Positions 42,926-51,904 of a stretch of 64,000 bases of DNA are shown here, in pieces. The notes beneath the pieces are model-generated. The model saw only the letters and a list, made by a program, of their open reading frames with translations. It was not told the origin of the DNA and did not search any database. The translations under genes were made by a program, and so were the position numbers. How positions within the stretch are numbered: position 1 is the stretch's first letter; every line of letters starts with the position of its first letter. Source of the stretch: a virus; IMG/VR virus record IMGVR_UViG_3300046692_000091, positions 207,261-271,260 of that record. The stretch is one strand, 5' to 3'.

Positions 42926-43342
42926 ATGGCACTAATCACTGACATTGCCGAAGGTACACGGGTAAGCTTTGAAGTTTATCCGGTTGCATACTTAGCCAAT
43001 GATTTCAAAGACGTAATCTTCGAAGGAGTTGTGACACCAGCAGTTGCACGTAAGCTGGGTCATGATCTGGATACCGCACACCAGAACGTATACCCTACGC
43101 TCATTGCTGCAGGTGTATCTGTACCAAACGATCCACGCCAATACAACTACGCGTACGTCACGTTTAGTGGTGGTGACTCACTGTTTGTCGGTGTGCCTTG
43201 GATTCGTGCAGGAACGGTTGTATCGTCTGATGGTAAAACATTAGGCCTAGTGTTCCAGAATCTAGATGATCGTAGACGTCGTCGGATCTTGGAAGCAATC
43301 TCCTCGATCAATGAAACACCCGATTCCCAAACCTGGGAATAA
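42926..43342 (+). CDS. Unknown protein, last of cluster
   Basis: A 138-aa protein, strand-rich, with VTFSGGDSLFVGVPWIRAGTVV in the middle (an SH3-like barrel look) and a basic turn DDRRRRRILEAI. It has a weak AGGAAT site and is followed by a hairpin with TATG. Confidence 0.6.
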   Translation: MALITDIAEGTRVSFEVYPVAYLANDFKDVIFEGVVTPAVARKLGHDLDTAHQNVYPTLIAAGVSVPNDPRQYNYAYVTFSGGDSLFVGVPWIRAGTVVSSDGKTLGLVFQNLDDRRRRRILEAISSINETPDSQTWE

Positions 43343-43344
43343 CG

Positions 43345-43370
43345 AGCCTCCCCTAGTGGGAGGCTTTATG
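43345..43370 (+). terminator. Hairpin with TATG
   Basis: AGCCTCCC (43345-43352) pairs with GGGAGGCT (43358-43365), then TTATGCCG (TATG 43367). The next gene starts 14 nt later, so the TATG may be its promoter. Confidence 0.6.
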
Positions 43371-43383
43371 CCGGAGTTACCCG

Positions 43384-43530
43384 ATGAACATCATGATTCC
43401 ACCTTTCATGCTTCCTTATAGACGCAAGACAAAAGAAGAGCTTGCTCTAGAAAAGAAACAAGCCATGGCCTCTAAGATTATGCAGTGCCTTACCCGCCAC
43501 CAACCAAAAAAGAAACGGAAAAAGAAATGA
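43384..43530 (+). CDS. Small highly basic protein
   Basis: A 48-aa frame beginning MNIMIPPFMLPYRRKTKEE and ending KPKKKRKKK. The tail is almost all Lys/Arg, suggesting nucleic acid binding. The stop overlaps the next ATG (ATGA), supporting real translation. Confidence 0.55.
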   Translation: MNIMIPPFMLPYRRKTKEELALEKKQAMASKIMQCLTRHQPKKKRKKK

Positions 43531-43883
43531 CCCAGTTTGAACCTCAAGCAGTAATCGTACCGAAAAGCGAAACTCGATTCACCCCGACTGAGATCGGCGA
43601 GTTCCTGTTCCATCACACCAAGCGTGAACCAGCTCGTTTGGAAGGTTTGGTCATTACCTGGAACGTCGATGCCTCTAAGGCACGTACTGTCAACTTCAAA
43701 CATGGCACGACACTCGACCTTACACTGTCAGCCCAAGTCCACTGGAAAGAAGATGCGAACTTCGTGGATTTCTGGGTAGAGCAGAATATCAATGAACTTG
43801 CACACTTCGATGTCCAACGTTTGATTGCCTTCCATTTGACTGACGCATACAAACAAAAGATCCAAGCGCTATGGGATCGATGA
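43527..43883 (+). CDS. Unknown protein
   Basis: A 118-aa protein. Start 43527 is set by the ATGA overlap; the upstream in-frame stretch belongs to the basic gene in another frame. A beta hairpin (LEGLVITWNVDASKARTVNF) is followed by a helical C-terminus rich in aromatic residues. It ends before a terminator. Confidence 0.6.
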   Translation: MTQFEPQAVIVPKSETRFTPTEIGEFLFHHTKREPARLEGLVITWNVDASKARTVNFKHGTTLDLTLSAQVHWKEDANFVDFWVEQNINELAHFDVQRLIAFHLTDAYKQKIQALWDR

Positions 43884-43886
43884 AAC

Positions 43887-43965
43887 AATACTGACGACCA
43901 CAACACTCTGTGAATGTTTGTTGATGTGAAACTCTTGAAGTGCTACTTCGGTGGCACTATTTTTT
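43887..43965 (+). terminator. AATACTG motif and terminator before the DNA polymerase gene
   Basis: AATACTG at 43887-43893 is followed by the stem AGTGCTAC (43939-43946), TTCG, GTGGCACT (43951-43958) and six Ts. The polymerase frame could be opened at GTG 43951, but that codon is within this stem. Confidence 0.65.
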
Positions 43966-43998
43966 CCTGAGTATCCGTTGACGCCTACAGAGGTGTAT

Positions 43999-46146
43999 AT
44001 GGCACTACCAGAATTACCAAATCCTTTTATGTTGCCAACCAATGCGTACAAACGCGATCTGGACATCATTGAAGGGGCAATTGCCGACAACGCAAGGTAC
44101 TTGCAATTAATGACCTTGGCTGACTACGATAAGTGTGCAGTCTGGGTACGGGATCAATTCCGGGCAACCGGTAAGTTCCCATTGGTCGATCCCAAGACAT
44201 TCGTTCTCGATAAGAACATGAATGGTGATCGATCTAAGAAAACAACTTCGTTCATGGGCTTCATCAAACGAGTTGAGAAACAGAATCTATTGTTGTCACC
44301 ATCATTGACAGCATATCTGCCAGAATCCGTTCGCCAATCTACTCACGCTATCTACATCAAAGAAGGTGTAGCTAACCGTAAGAAGGTTAAAGGACAACAG
44401 ATGGCAGCAGAACAAGATGGTGATTTCGAACTTGCTTCCGTCCGTAAGGGTGAGCAAGAGAACTTCAAAATTAACAATAACTCCTATTCAGGAGCTACGG
44501 TTAGTGCTGCCACCATTCTGTACTACAAGTCTACTCACTCTTCATTGACTTCGACCTGCCGTGTTGCAACGTCGTATGCTAACGCAAACAATGAAAAGTT
44601 CTTGATGGGTAACCGTCATTATTACAACCCGGAAATCACCAAGGCAAACTTGGTATCGATCATTAACAACACCGACTATGTTTTACTACAGACGGCGATC
44701 GATAAGTACGAACTAGTTTACCCCACAGCTGAAGACGTTGTAGAGATGTGTCTCTACTCGACTAAGCATTACTGGCAGAACCGTGTGTTCACTCAACACA
44801 TCCGTCAGATGGCTATGGGTATGACTCCAATCCAACGTGCAGCTGTTATGTACGTAGGTGATCTGTATCACCTGAATAAACACAACCCAATCCCAACTCG
44901 TCGGTTCTTGGAATCGATTGCTCAGATTGGCGATAACACAAACACCATGTCCCAGGAAGAATACGATAGCATTCGCGATGGTGACTTGAAGTTGTTGGTC
45001 AAGTTTCTGTGTTTCGAACAAGTCCGTGGTCGTTCTGATGAACGTTTGGAGAAAGAGAACCCTGAGGTCTTCGATCTGTTGCGCTCAACCTGTAAGACGG
45101 TTGTAGACGGTCTAGACTATCATCGTGATCTGATCAACGCGTTGTATCTGACTAAGAACATTCCTCACTCGATTCATGCATTTAAAGACTCGTATCGTCG
45201 TGCTGCAGTTATCTCTGACACCGACTCTACAATGTTTACGATGCAGTTCTGGGTAGAAGAGTTCCACGGTCGTATCTGCTTTACTCCAGAAGCTAAACGT
45301 CTGGTGTTTGGTCTAGTGTTCCTGGTATCTGAAGTTGTAATGCACATCCTGGCGATTCAATCGGCCAACATGGGTGTGGGTGAAGACAAGCTTCGTCTGC
45401 TGGCGATGAAGAACGAATACTACTTTGCTGTGTTGTCATTGACGACTCGGTCGAAGCACTACTTTGCATCTCAGGATGCGGTAGAAGGTATCATGTTCGA
45501 AATCTCTCGAATGGAAGTTAAGGGCGTAGGTCTACGAGATTCTAAGGTTCAGCCGTTCGTTAACAAAGCGGCTAAGAAACTGATGGGTCACATCATCGAT
45601 TCGGTGAAGACTGAAACTCCGTTGGATTTGCCTTCGATCCTGAAAGACATCGCTGATATGGAACGTCGCATTTACGTTTCTGTTCGTACAGGTAAAGCAG
45701 AGTATCTGACCACTGGTCAGTGCAAACAAGCGAATGCCTATAAGTCTGAAGAAGACAACGACACGTATAAGAAGTATCTGTTCTGGAAAGATGTATTCGG
45801 TCCATCGTACGGTGAAATCCCACCACCACCATATTCGTTTGTTAAGATCTCGCTTACGGCATCTAACCGAACGAAGATGAACGAGTGGTTCGATAGTATC
45901 GAAGACAAACGTCTTGGTATGCGACTGAAGGAATGGGCACTGGCGAATAACAAGACAGGCTTGACCTCGATTAACGTTCCTGCTTCTGTTGTAGAAAACA
46001 TGGGCGTGCCAGAAGCGATCACTCGTGTAGCTGACGTACGTACCATTATCTCTAACACCATGGGTGTGTTCTATCTCATCATGGAATCCCTGGGGATCTT
46101 CCTGATTGATGCGAATAACTCCCGTCTGATCTCGGATTTCTATTAA
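43999..46146 (+). CDS. DNA polymerase, family B, palm and fingers part
   Basis: A 715-aa protein. Motif B is KINNNSYSG (residues 157-165), the fingers helix that binds dNTP. Motif C is ISDTDSTMF, with DTDS at 407-410 supplying catalytic aspartates. The spacing and the lack of a 3'-5' exonuclease domain match the diverged phiKZ-type polymerase, in which the enzyme is reduced or split. A canonical motif A (DxxSLYP) was not seen in the 156 residues before motif B. Start 43999 follows AGAGG. It replicates phage DNA within the nucleus. The downstream gene overlaps it by 1 nt. Confidence 0.85.
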   Translation: MALPELPNPFMLPTNAYKRDLDIIEGAIADNARYLQLMTLADYDKCAVWVRDQFRATGKFPLVDPKTFVLDKNMNGDRSKKTTSFMGFIKRVEKQNLLLSPSLTAYLPESVRQSTHAIYIKEGVANRKKVKGQQMAAEQDGDFELASVRKGEQENFKINNNSYSGATVSAATILYYKSTHSSLTSTCRVATSYANANNEKFLMGNRHYYNPEITKANLVSIINNTDYVLLQTAIDKYELVYPTAEDVVEMCLYSTKHYWQNRVFTQHIRQMAMGMTPIQRAAVMYVGDLYHLNKHNPIPTRRFLESIAQIGDNTNTMSQEEYDSIRDGDLKLLVKFLCFEQVRGRSDERLEKENPEVFDLLRSTCKTVVDGLDYHRDLINALYLTKNIPHSIHAFKDSYRRAAVISDTDSTMFTMQFWVEEFHGRICFTPEAKRLVFGLVFLVSEVVMHILAIQSANMGVGEDKLRLLAMKNEYYFAVLSLTTRSKHYFASQDAVEGIMFEISRMEVKGVGLRDSKVQPFVNKAAKKLMGHIIDSVKTETPLDLPSILKDIADMERRIYVSVRTGKAEYLTTGQCKQANAYKSEEDNDTYKKYLFWKDVFGPSYGEIPPPPYSFVKISLTASNRTKMNEWFDSIEDKRLGMRLKEWALANNKTGLTSINVPASVVENMGVPEAITRVADVRTIISNTMGVFYLIMESLGIFLIDANNSRLISDFY

Positions 46147-46946
46147 TGGATTTTGAAACGCTGCATCCTTTGCCACAAGACATCTATGCACGGGTTGTTA
46201 AAGAACTTCGTCGTATCGAGACAGATTACAATGTGACTGTCTTGTACGCCTGTGAGTCTGGCAGTCGTGCATGGGGCTTTGCTTCCATCAACAGTGATTT
46301 CGATGTACGCTTTGTCTATGTGCCGAAGATTGACTGGCACTTGGATATCGACAAGCAACGGAACGTGATCGATTCACAGATCCCAGAGTTCGATCTGGAC
46401 ATGAGTGGGTGGTCCTTGGGTAAAACCTTGGGCCTGTTGCGTAAGTCTAATCCAGCTCTACTGGAATGGTTGGGTTCACCGCTGGTGTACATGTACCGTC
46501 CAGAAAGACAGGATCTGAAAGAACTGGCTCTCCGTCAATTCAATCCTGATGCAGCATTCAACCACTACCTGAACCTGGCTAGTGGTACTTGGAAGCGTTT
46601 CATCTGGGATCATGATGACGTCATCTATAAGAAGTACTTCTACGCACTCCGTCCGTTGTTCGCAATCGAATGGGTGTTGAAGTATGGAATGATGCCTCCG
46701 ACCGAATACGAGAAACTAGTTGCTGACTTCTCACCATCGCCAACATTGCAAGCCGCAATGGATGAACTGATGGCATTGAAGATGTCCGGTGATGAAACCC
46801 GTGTCGGCCCACGTATCCCAGAATTGGATAACTTCATCTGGAACCAGTTGGATAAGTTCAAAGGCATGTTGGTTAAAGCACCAGAAAAGCCTGACGATGA
46901 ACCATTGAAAGAGTTCTTCCGTAAGACCGTTCGCAAATACGATTGA
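46146..46946 (+). CDS. RlaP/YcgL-type predicted nucleotidyltransferase
   Basis: A 266-aa protein. ESGSRAWGFASINSDFDVR (residues 37-55) is the signature of this nucleotidyltransferase family, with G39-S40 and metal-binding D51-x-D53. Length and the C-terminal helical half fit the family. Homologues are suggested to modify RNA or repair RNA ends, but activity is not proven. Its ATG overlaps the polymerase stop, so the two are co-expressed, pointing to a role near replication. Confidence 0.85.
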   Translation: MDFETLHPLPQDIYARVVKELRRIETDYNVTVLYACESGSRAWGFASINSDFDVRFVYVPKIDWHLDIDKQRNVIDSQIPEFDLDMSGWSLGKTLGLLRKSNPALLEWLGSPLVYMYRPERQDLKELALRQFNPDAAFNHYLNLASGTWKRFIWDHDDVIYKKYFYALRPLFAIEWVLKYGMMPPTEYEKLVADFSPSPTLQAAMDELMALKMSGDETRVGPRIPELDNFIWNQLDKFKGMLVKAPEKPDDEPLKEFFRKTVRKYD

Positions 46947-46952
46947 TTCATG

Positions 46953-46977
46953 GCCTCACCTTCGGGTGGGGCTTATG
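46953..46977 (+). terminator. Hairpin with TATG
   Basis: GCCTCACC (46953-46960), TTCG, GGTGGGGC (46965-46972), then TTATGTCC (TATG 46974). The next ATG lies 17 nt further. Confidence 0.6.
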
Positions 46978-46993
46978 TCCACAAGGAAACAAC

Positions 46994-47398
46994 ATGCGAC
47001 ATTTTCCACCTGATGTAATCCTGCATGTCGGTGACAAAGTAAACTTCATTGTCAACGTGCAGATCAAACCAAATCTTGCTTTACCCTCAGAAGAACGTGA
47101 CCATCACAATCATCTTACGGTAGGAAAGGCATACCCTGCGATAGTCGTCACTTCGAATTACTATAACACAGAAGTCGAACTGGTAAATGACTTGGGGGAA
47201 AATGCCATCCACTGGGCCGGATATGGTATTTGCCACGAAGGCATGAAAACCGTAACATCACAAATGCCAGATGACATAATCCAAGCACGCAAGATTGTCT
47301 GGATTGATGGGATCGAAGAAAAGACCACCACCGAGTATAAACGCGTACTGGCTTCATTGCAAGAACAACGTGATCAAATCAACAAAGGTGAAATATGA
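46994..47398 (+). CDS. Unknown protein
   Basis: A 134-aa protein. Start 46994 follows AAGGAAAC. A beta-rich N-terminal domain (VGDKVNFIVNVQIK; KAYPAIVVTSNYYNTEVELVND) suggests an SH3/KOW-like barrel, followed by a charged helix. The next protein has a comparable plan (KWYDVIVAATHGTAMTLML). Stop and next start overlap by 4 nt. Confidence 0.55.
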   Translation: MRHFPPDVILHVGDKVNFIVNVQIKPNLALPSEERDHHNHLTVGKAYPAIVVTSNYYNTEVELVNDLGENAIHWAGYGICHEGMKTVTSQMPDDIIQARKIVWIDGIEEKTTTEYKRVLASLQEQRDQINKGEI

Positions 47399-47799
47399 AC
47401 TATAACGTCATCTTTAAAGAAGGCGAGCCATGCAAGTGGCGTTGCATGGTAGATAACGAATGCCGTGATAATGCAGAGGAGATCATATCTGCAAAGTGGT
47501 ATGATGTTATCGTGGCAGCCACGCATGGTACCGCTATGACGCTCATGCTTACTAATGAACATGGCAAAGAACAACTTGTCCCACATTACGCTTATGGCAC
47601 CTGGGCGGACTGTTCTCAAATCGGTATCCTTAATCCAGAACTGGCTACTGAACGTATGCGCGCCTATGTTCAGAAACAAATTAACGAACAAAAAGCCCAC
47701 CATCAAACTCGGATGAATAACCTGCGTCATGAGATGCGGACTATCAACATTAAAGGATTCGTAGATGAGCCAGCTGTACTTGTGGAAACTAACGCGTAA
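47395..47799 (+). CDS. Unknown protein, likely paralogue of the previous one
   Basis: A 134-aa protein, the same length as its upstream neighbour, with a matching order of strands, an AxYxxGxW-type segment (HYAYGTWADC against HWAGYGICHE) and a C-terminal charged helix. It overlaps the next gene by 35 nt. Confidence 0.55.
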   Translation: MNYNVIFKEGEPCKWRCMVDNECRDNAEEIISAKWYDVIVAATHGTAMTLMLTNEHGKEQLVPHYAYGTWADCSQIGILNPELATERMRAYVQKQINEQKAHHQTRMNNLRHEMRTINIKGFVDEPAVLVETNA

Positions 47800-48109
47800 A
47801 GGCGATGTAGATTACGATCAATTTCGTGGGATGGTTGTATGTGCATCATCAGAAGACCTAGCACTGCATCATATCGCTCGTGAAGGACGTTGGTCTACTG
47901 ATACCGATAGATCCCTGGCTGATAAAGTTTCAGACATCTTAGAAGTAGGTCTCCCTACCTCGGTTGAAGAATACCTGGCTTACGAAATGAGTGGGTTCGA
48001 TGAAACGGATGAAATGTTTCCCCGTGCACACTGGACAGTACAATGCATTGGTATAGTGATGACCGGTATAACACCAGGAATAATTCTCTCCGACATGCGC
48101 CACGGATAA
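47765..48109 (+). CDS. Unknown protein
   Basis: A 114-aa protein starting MSQLYLWKLTRKGDVDYDQF, a strand-turn motif resembling small phage proteins that display a regulatory sensor-like fold, then GMVVCASSEDLALHHIA and a C-terminal hydrophobic strand (CIGIVMTGITPGIIL). Function unknown. Confidence 0.55.
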   Translation: MSQLYLWKLTRKGDVDYDQFRGMVVCASSEDLALHHIAREGRWSTDTDRSLADKVSDILEVGLPTSVEEYLAYEMSGFDETDEMFPRAHWTVQCIGIVMTGITPGIILSDMRHG

Positions 48110-48153
48110 CTAAAGAAATACCCATAACCCCCATTTAATGTAAGAGGTTTGTT

Positions 48154-49335
48154 ATGCACGATCCAATCGACGATGTAACGGAAGATGAAGAACTACTTAT
48201 CTTTCACGCATATCTCGACGAACAAAACAAACTACAATCATCATTCGCAATAAATCATACACTCAAGGAAAATGGACTCATGCAATCCCTCAATGTAGAA
48301 ACTGGTTCCCAAGCTGCAGAACTCGCTGGTATCTCGGCTAACCAAATGCTGGAAACCAATGATGGCGATGGTTGGTTTGAAGGTCAAGACATGCTGGATA
48401 TTCTGGCTCAACCTACCCCAGAACTCCAAGCCGCTAAAGTACAAGAGATCCGTACTTCACGTCAAGCTGATGCAGAACTCAACGTAATGGATGGCGCACA
48501 GGCTGCAGAGTTCGCATCCATCTCAGCCAATCGGCCGATCATTTCTTCCGGTGCTGTGCACGCATCAGTCCCGAAAGACTTCGTCTACGATACTGAAGGT
48601 ACATTCCTTAAGCCTGTGGAAATTATCGGCATGACTGATGAGAAGAATTTCAGTGGTGCGTCACTGGCTGAAGCTTTCCTGCAAGCTAAAGAAAGCCTGG
48701 GTGGCGATGACGTAGTTAAAGAATCCCTGGAAGATGTAGTTGCTGCTACTGCAACTAACTCCACCATCAAGCCTCTGACTAAGAAACAGCTGAAGGCACA
48801 GAAGCACATGCAAAAGAACATGCAGGGTTACATGAAGAAAGCGCAAAAACAAGCGCAGACTCAGCATATCCTGAACAAGCTGTACACCCACTCGATCCGT
48901 ACCCCTGAACAAGCTCGCCAGATCCATGCAGCTCAGTTGGCTAAAGCTGAAATCGTCTCGATCCTCGGTCAGCGTCAAGCAGATGCATTCTTCGCTGCTA
49001 AGCCTGGTACCAAGTGCCATGACTTCTTCCCGAAGGCTACTGTTGCAGCTAACCCAACTCTGATGACTTCGGTACAAGGTGAATCCCGTACTCTGGAACA
49101 AGTCTACGAATACTTCATCTACAAGCACTTCATGCTGCTGAGCAAGAAAGCAGAAACCCCATTTGAAGGTGATCTGAATACTTCCGTAGATTGGGAGAAC
49201 ACTGAAGTTAAACCATACGTGGTTTACGAAGGTGCTGAAACTACTCAAATCGATCCAGACGCAAAAGGTGATGACGTTGAAGAAGCACAGCCCGAAACCA
49301 CAGAAAGTTCGTACGAAGAAGACCAAGCCGCTTGA
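48154..49335 (+). CDS. Unknown protein with internal QAAE repeats, probable virion-associated
   Basis: A 393-aa protein. Two copies of an NV-x2-G-x-QAAE-x-A-x-ISAN motif start at residues 47 and 110, 63 residues apart; each contains A-A-E, which fits the head-protease consensus. The middle (residues about 205-235) is a Lys/Gln-rich helix (KKQLKAQKHMQKNMQGYMKK) and the C-terminus is highly acidic. ATG 48154 follows GAGG; a second start at Met 43 follows AAGGAAA. A scaffold or internal head role is inferred. Confidence 0.6.
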   Translation: MHDPIDDVTEDEELLIFHAYLDEQNKLQSSFAINHTLKENGLMQSLNVETGSQAAELAGISANQMLETNDGDGWFEGQDMLDILAQPTPELQAAKVQEIRTSRQADAELNVMDGAQAAEFASISANRPIISSGAVHASVPKDFVYDTEGTFLKPVEIIGMTDEKNFSGASLAEAFLQAKESLGGDDVVKESLEDVVAATATNSTIKPLTKKQLKAQKHMQKNMQGYMKKAQKQAQTQHILNKLYTHSIRTPEQARQIHAAQLAKAEIVSILGQRQADAFFAAKPGTKCHDFFPKATVAANPTLMTSVQGESRTLEQVYEYFIYKHFMLLSKKAETPFEGDLNTSVDWENTEVKPYVVYEGAETTQIDPDAKGDDVEEAQPETTESSYEEDQAA

Positions 49336-49372
49336 TACTTACAGCCATCGCATTGGCCCAGGTAGTGGTTCA

Positions 49373-49525
49373 ATGATCGCCTCGAAGGTATGGGGTAGCA
49401 TTAAACGTGCACAAGTCGGTCACAAAGAACGTACGTTCTCTGAGTCGATGGATCGCGCTAGTACATTGCCAACTTCTGGGATCTTCCATCCGGAATATGA
49501 AGCGCATGATTGCTTGACGGTTTAA
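49373..49525 (+). CDS. Small protein, start uncertain
   Basis: A frame ending at 49525 continues back to 49232 in overlap with the previous gene. From ATG 49373 it encodes 50 aa with KVWGSIKRAQVGHKERTF and a Pro/His C-terminus. An earlier ATG at 49274 would give 83 aa with a very basic overlap region. Only the non-overlapping part is reasonably supported. Confidence 0.4.
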   Translation: MIASKVWGSIKRAQVGHKERTFSESMDRASTLPTSGIFHPEYEAHDCLTV

Positions 49526-49528
49526 CAG

Positions 49529-49561
49529 CATAAAGCCTTCCCCTAGGGGAAGGCGCTTATG
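49529..49561. terminator. Bidirectional hairpin with CATA/TATG flanks
   Basis: GCCTTCCCC (49535-49543) pairs with GGGGAAGGC (49546-49554). CATA is at 49529 and TATG at 49558. It lies between convergent genes, so a TATG promoter here would read antisense; a terminator role is more likely. Confidence 0.6.
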
Positions 49562-50654
49562 TCAAGTCACGGATTAGGTCTTCTACATCTTTAACCAAAC
49601 GTTGCATCATTGGCGATGAACCATTCATCTTAAGTGATTGCGAATGGATAGACTCACGGAGTTCATAAAGGATCTCGTTGGTCTGTGTCTTATCGTAACT
49701 GGGTGCTTGCTTTAAGCTATCTACTAGGTACTTGATGAATGGAACTCGCGCTAATGCTAAGGCCCACTCGTTTTGCAGTGTCACAGGTCCCTTAGGGAGT
49801 TGTAGGACTTGATACAGAGAATCCTTAAGCAGCATAGGGGTCATCTGTGCAAGCTCTACCACCATGCCTGTACGCATTGTCCGTTGACTTAATGTATTCT
49901 TAGCCATGCCGTCTGTTACAGGGGTAAGGTCAGGAATATAGAAAGGATGCGGTAGTGGGTACTTGGTATTTGGCAACTTGTACGCCATGCGGGATAATCG
50001 GTTGAAATACGCAATCTCCAAATAGGATTCCAAGCAATTAACCAAAGCGTAGGAGCCAATGAATTTGTACATGTTAATCGCTTCGGGTTCAACTGTGCCG
50101 AAGTTGCTAAACACCCAGTGTCGATATTGAACCATCAGCATTGGAATGTTAATAAGCAGTACGCCATAGCCTTTACCCGGAGTACGGTTATTCATGATGG
50201 GTAAGTTGATATCACTACGAGAGTGATAAAGATAGCGTAAAGGTTTTAGATCCCTCCAACTAGCTTTCAAGTTAGTCGTAGGGAATCGTTCGATGGATGA
50301 GATCACCACTTCTTCACATTGTGGACCGAGTGTTGCTCCAGCCTCGAATATCTTTCCTCTATTAATAGCATCACATAGTCCAAGAGTTCGAGTCAGGCCT
50401 CTGGCTTGATCCTCTACCTTCTTGGCCCATGTGGCGTCATCACTCCGAAACTCCAATACGAAATGATTAATAATCATTGCGAGAAGATTTTTGCTGTCCA
50501 CTATCTTAGGGAAACGCCGATAGTAGTTTGTTACGTCCTGGATCTGCTGCTTTACTTGCCGCTGGATATAAGGACGTTTGGGATCATACGTGACCCCCTT
50601 GCTACCAATTGGGTCTTCTCTGAAGAGTGCGTACATGTGAATGTTCCATTGCAA
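49557..50654 (-). CDS. Unknown protein, probable structural or late gene
   Basis: A 365-aa, basic, Tyr- and Pro-rich protein (YDPKRPYIQRQVKQQIQDV; PHPFYIPDLTPVTDG). No catalytic motif. It stands alone on the minus strand between plus-strand blocks. The upstream region (50655-50707) is short and AT-rich (ATATATC). Confidence 0.6.
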   Translation of the reverse strand: MQWNIHMYALFREDPIGSKGVTYDPKRPYIQRQVKQQIQDVTNYYRRFPKIVDSKNLLAMIINHFVLEFRSDDATWAKKVEDQARGLTRTLGLCDAINRGKIFEAGATLGPQCEEVVISSIERFPTTNLKASWRDLKPLRYLYHSRSDINLPIMNNRTPGKGYGVLLINIPMLMVQYRHWVFSNFGTVEPEAINMYKFIGSYALVNCLESYLEIAYFNRLSRMAYKLPNTKYPLPHPFYIPDLTPVTDGMAKNTLSQRTMRTGMVVELAQMTPMLLKDSLYQVLQLPKGPVTLQNEWALALARVPFIKYLVDSLKQAPSYDKTQTNEILYELRESIHSQSLKMNGSSPMMQRLVKDVEDLIRDLT

Positions 50655-50707
50655 AAAAAGTCAGATATATATCATTAAACTGCTAATCCCAGCTGTAAGG
50701 ATTCTTG

Positions 50708-51904
50708 ATGTTTACAAATGCTTATAAAGCAGCATGTGCTAATGGCTTCGTCGGTGACGTTGACCAGTTCATTACCGCTCTTCGTCAATCCCCGAAAAAG
50801 GAACAAACCATGGACTACGGTCAAACCAAACTCTCTTCTGTCTCCGCTCAGGAACATGCTGTGAATAAAGTAACCCCTGGTAACGATTCCTTCATCCGCC
50901 TGTTGGCTAGCTTGTTTGGCCCAGAAATCTTCTCGAGTCTGCAGCCAGTTGAACTCGATGTTCCTCGTCCAACCATGCAAGGTGTTGAAGACATGGGTAT
51001 GTACCAGTTGCATCCTGAGTTGTTCATGTCGGAAAAGAACTATGAAATCCCGGAAAAGGTTGTTGCTTCTGGCCAACCAGAAACCATCCAGAACTACATC
51101 ACCCTCAAGATGATTCCTGCCTTCCTGCAGAAACTGGCAGAAGCAATCGAGACACACAAAGGTAAGGGCTTCGATCTGCTGCGTGAACAACGTAAACTGA
51201 TCAATCGCCTGAACAAGCTGATGAGCTACCAAGCTCGTCCAATGAGCATTATCCCAACTGCAATCCATGACGAATACGAACTGGCGATCTACAAGAACTA
51301 TGTCGCTCAACAGATCTGTTCGACTAACTTGACCTTGGACAAAGGCCTGGATCTGGTTAATGCCGCTGCAAACGGTCTGGCTGACCGTCAGGAAGCTTGC
51401 CGTATCAATGAAGAGAAGCAAGCAGCAGCCAAGTTCGATAAAGCCAAGCGCACGGCTACCGAAGAGGTACTGCGTGATCTGGTAAGTAATATTGGTTCTG
51501 TGCCAGCTGATGAACTGGCATTGCGTCTGCGTGGCATTGCTGAAGAGTTTGCTCCAGCCAAGCCAGTGGATGCCTTCAAACAAGGTTTCAAGGAAGTAAT
51601 GGATGCAGCTGCCCCAAATCGTTCTGATGTAAAAATCAGCCTCGATCCAAGTGATAGTCGTCCACTGGATAAGATCGTGCCTTCGTTCCAACGTCAGCTC
51701 ATGGGTAGTCTCCGTACCATGACACCAGAAGACATTGCTCGATTGGTAAATAGTTCTATTGTTCCTGAAGATATCCGTGGATGGAACCCAGGCAATCGCG
51801 GGCAAACTAACCTGGGTGGTTTTCTCTGCCGCCCAAGCTTGCATCCAATGGATGGCCCAATGGGTCAAGGCATGATGTCCCATCACTTCGCTAATCGGGA
51901 TTAA
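50708..51904 (+). CDS. Probable virion or chmA-locus protein of unknown function
   Basis: A 398-aa protein. Start ATG 50708 follows AAGGA with a 6-nt spacer (the TTG at 50705 is unlikely). Residues about 40-60 include SSVSAQEHAVNKV, with A-Q-E matching the head-protease consensus. The middle is a long charged helical region (ACRINEEKQAAAKFDKAKR) and the C-terminus is Gly/Met/Pro-rich. It precedes the chmA leader. Codon use resembles the highly expressed genes. Confidence 0.6.
   Translation: MFTNAYKAACANGFVGDVDQFITALRQSPKKEQTMDYGQTKLSSVSAQEHAVNKVTPGNDSFIRLLASLFGPEIFSSLQPVELDVPRPTMQGVEDMGMYQLHPELFMSEKNYEIPEKVVASGQPETIQNYITLKMIPAFLQKLAEAIETHKGKGFDLLREQRKLINRLNKLMSYQARPMSIIPTAIHDEYELAIYKNYVAQQICSTNLTLDKGLDLVNAAANGLADRQEACRINEEKQAAAKFDKAKRTATEEVLRDLVSNIGSVPADELALRLRGIAEEFAPAKPVDAFKQGFKEVMDAAAPNRSDVKISLDPSDSRPLDKIVPSFQRQLMGSLRTMTPEDIARLVNSSIVPEDIRGWNPGNRGQTNLGGFLCRPSLHPMDGPMGQGMMSHHFANRD

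Noticed and set aside
43951-43998. N-terminal extension of the DNA polymerase from GTG 43951
   Set aside because: The codon lies in the stem of a terminator, while ATG 43999 has an AGAGG site.
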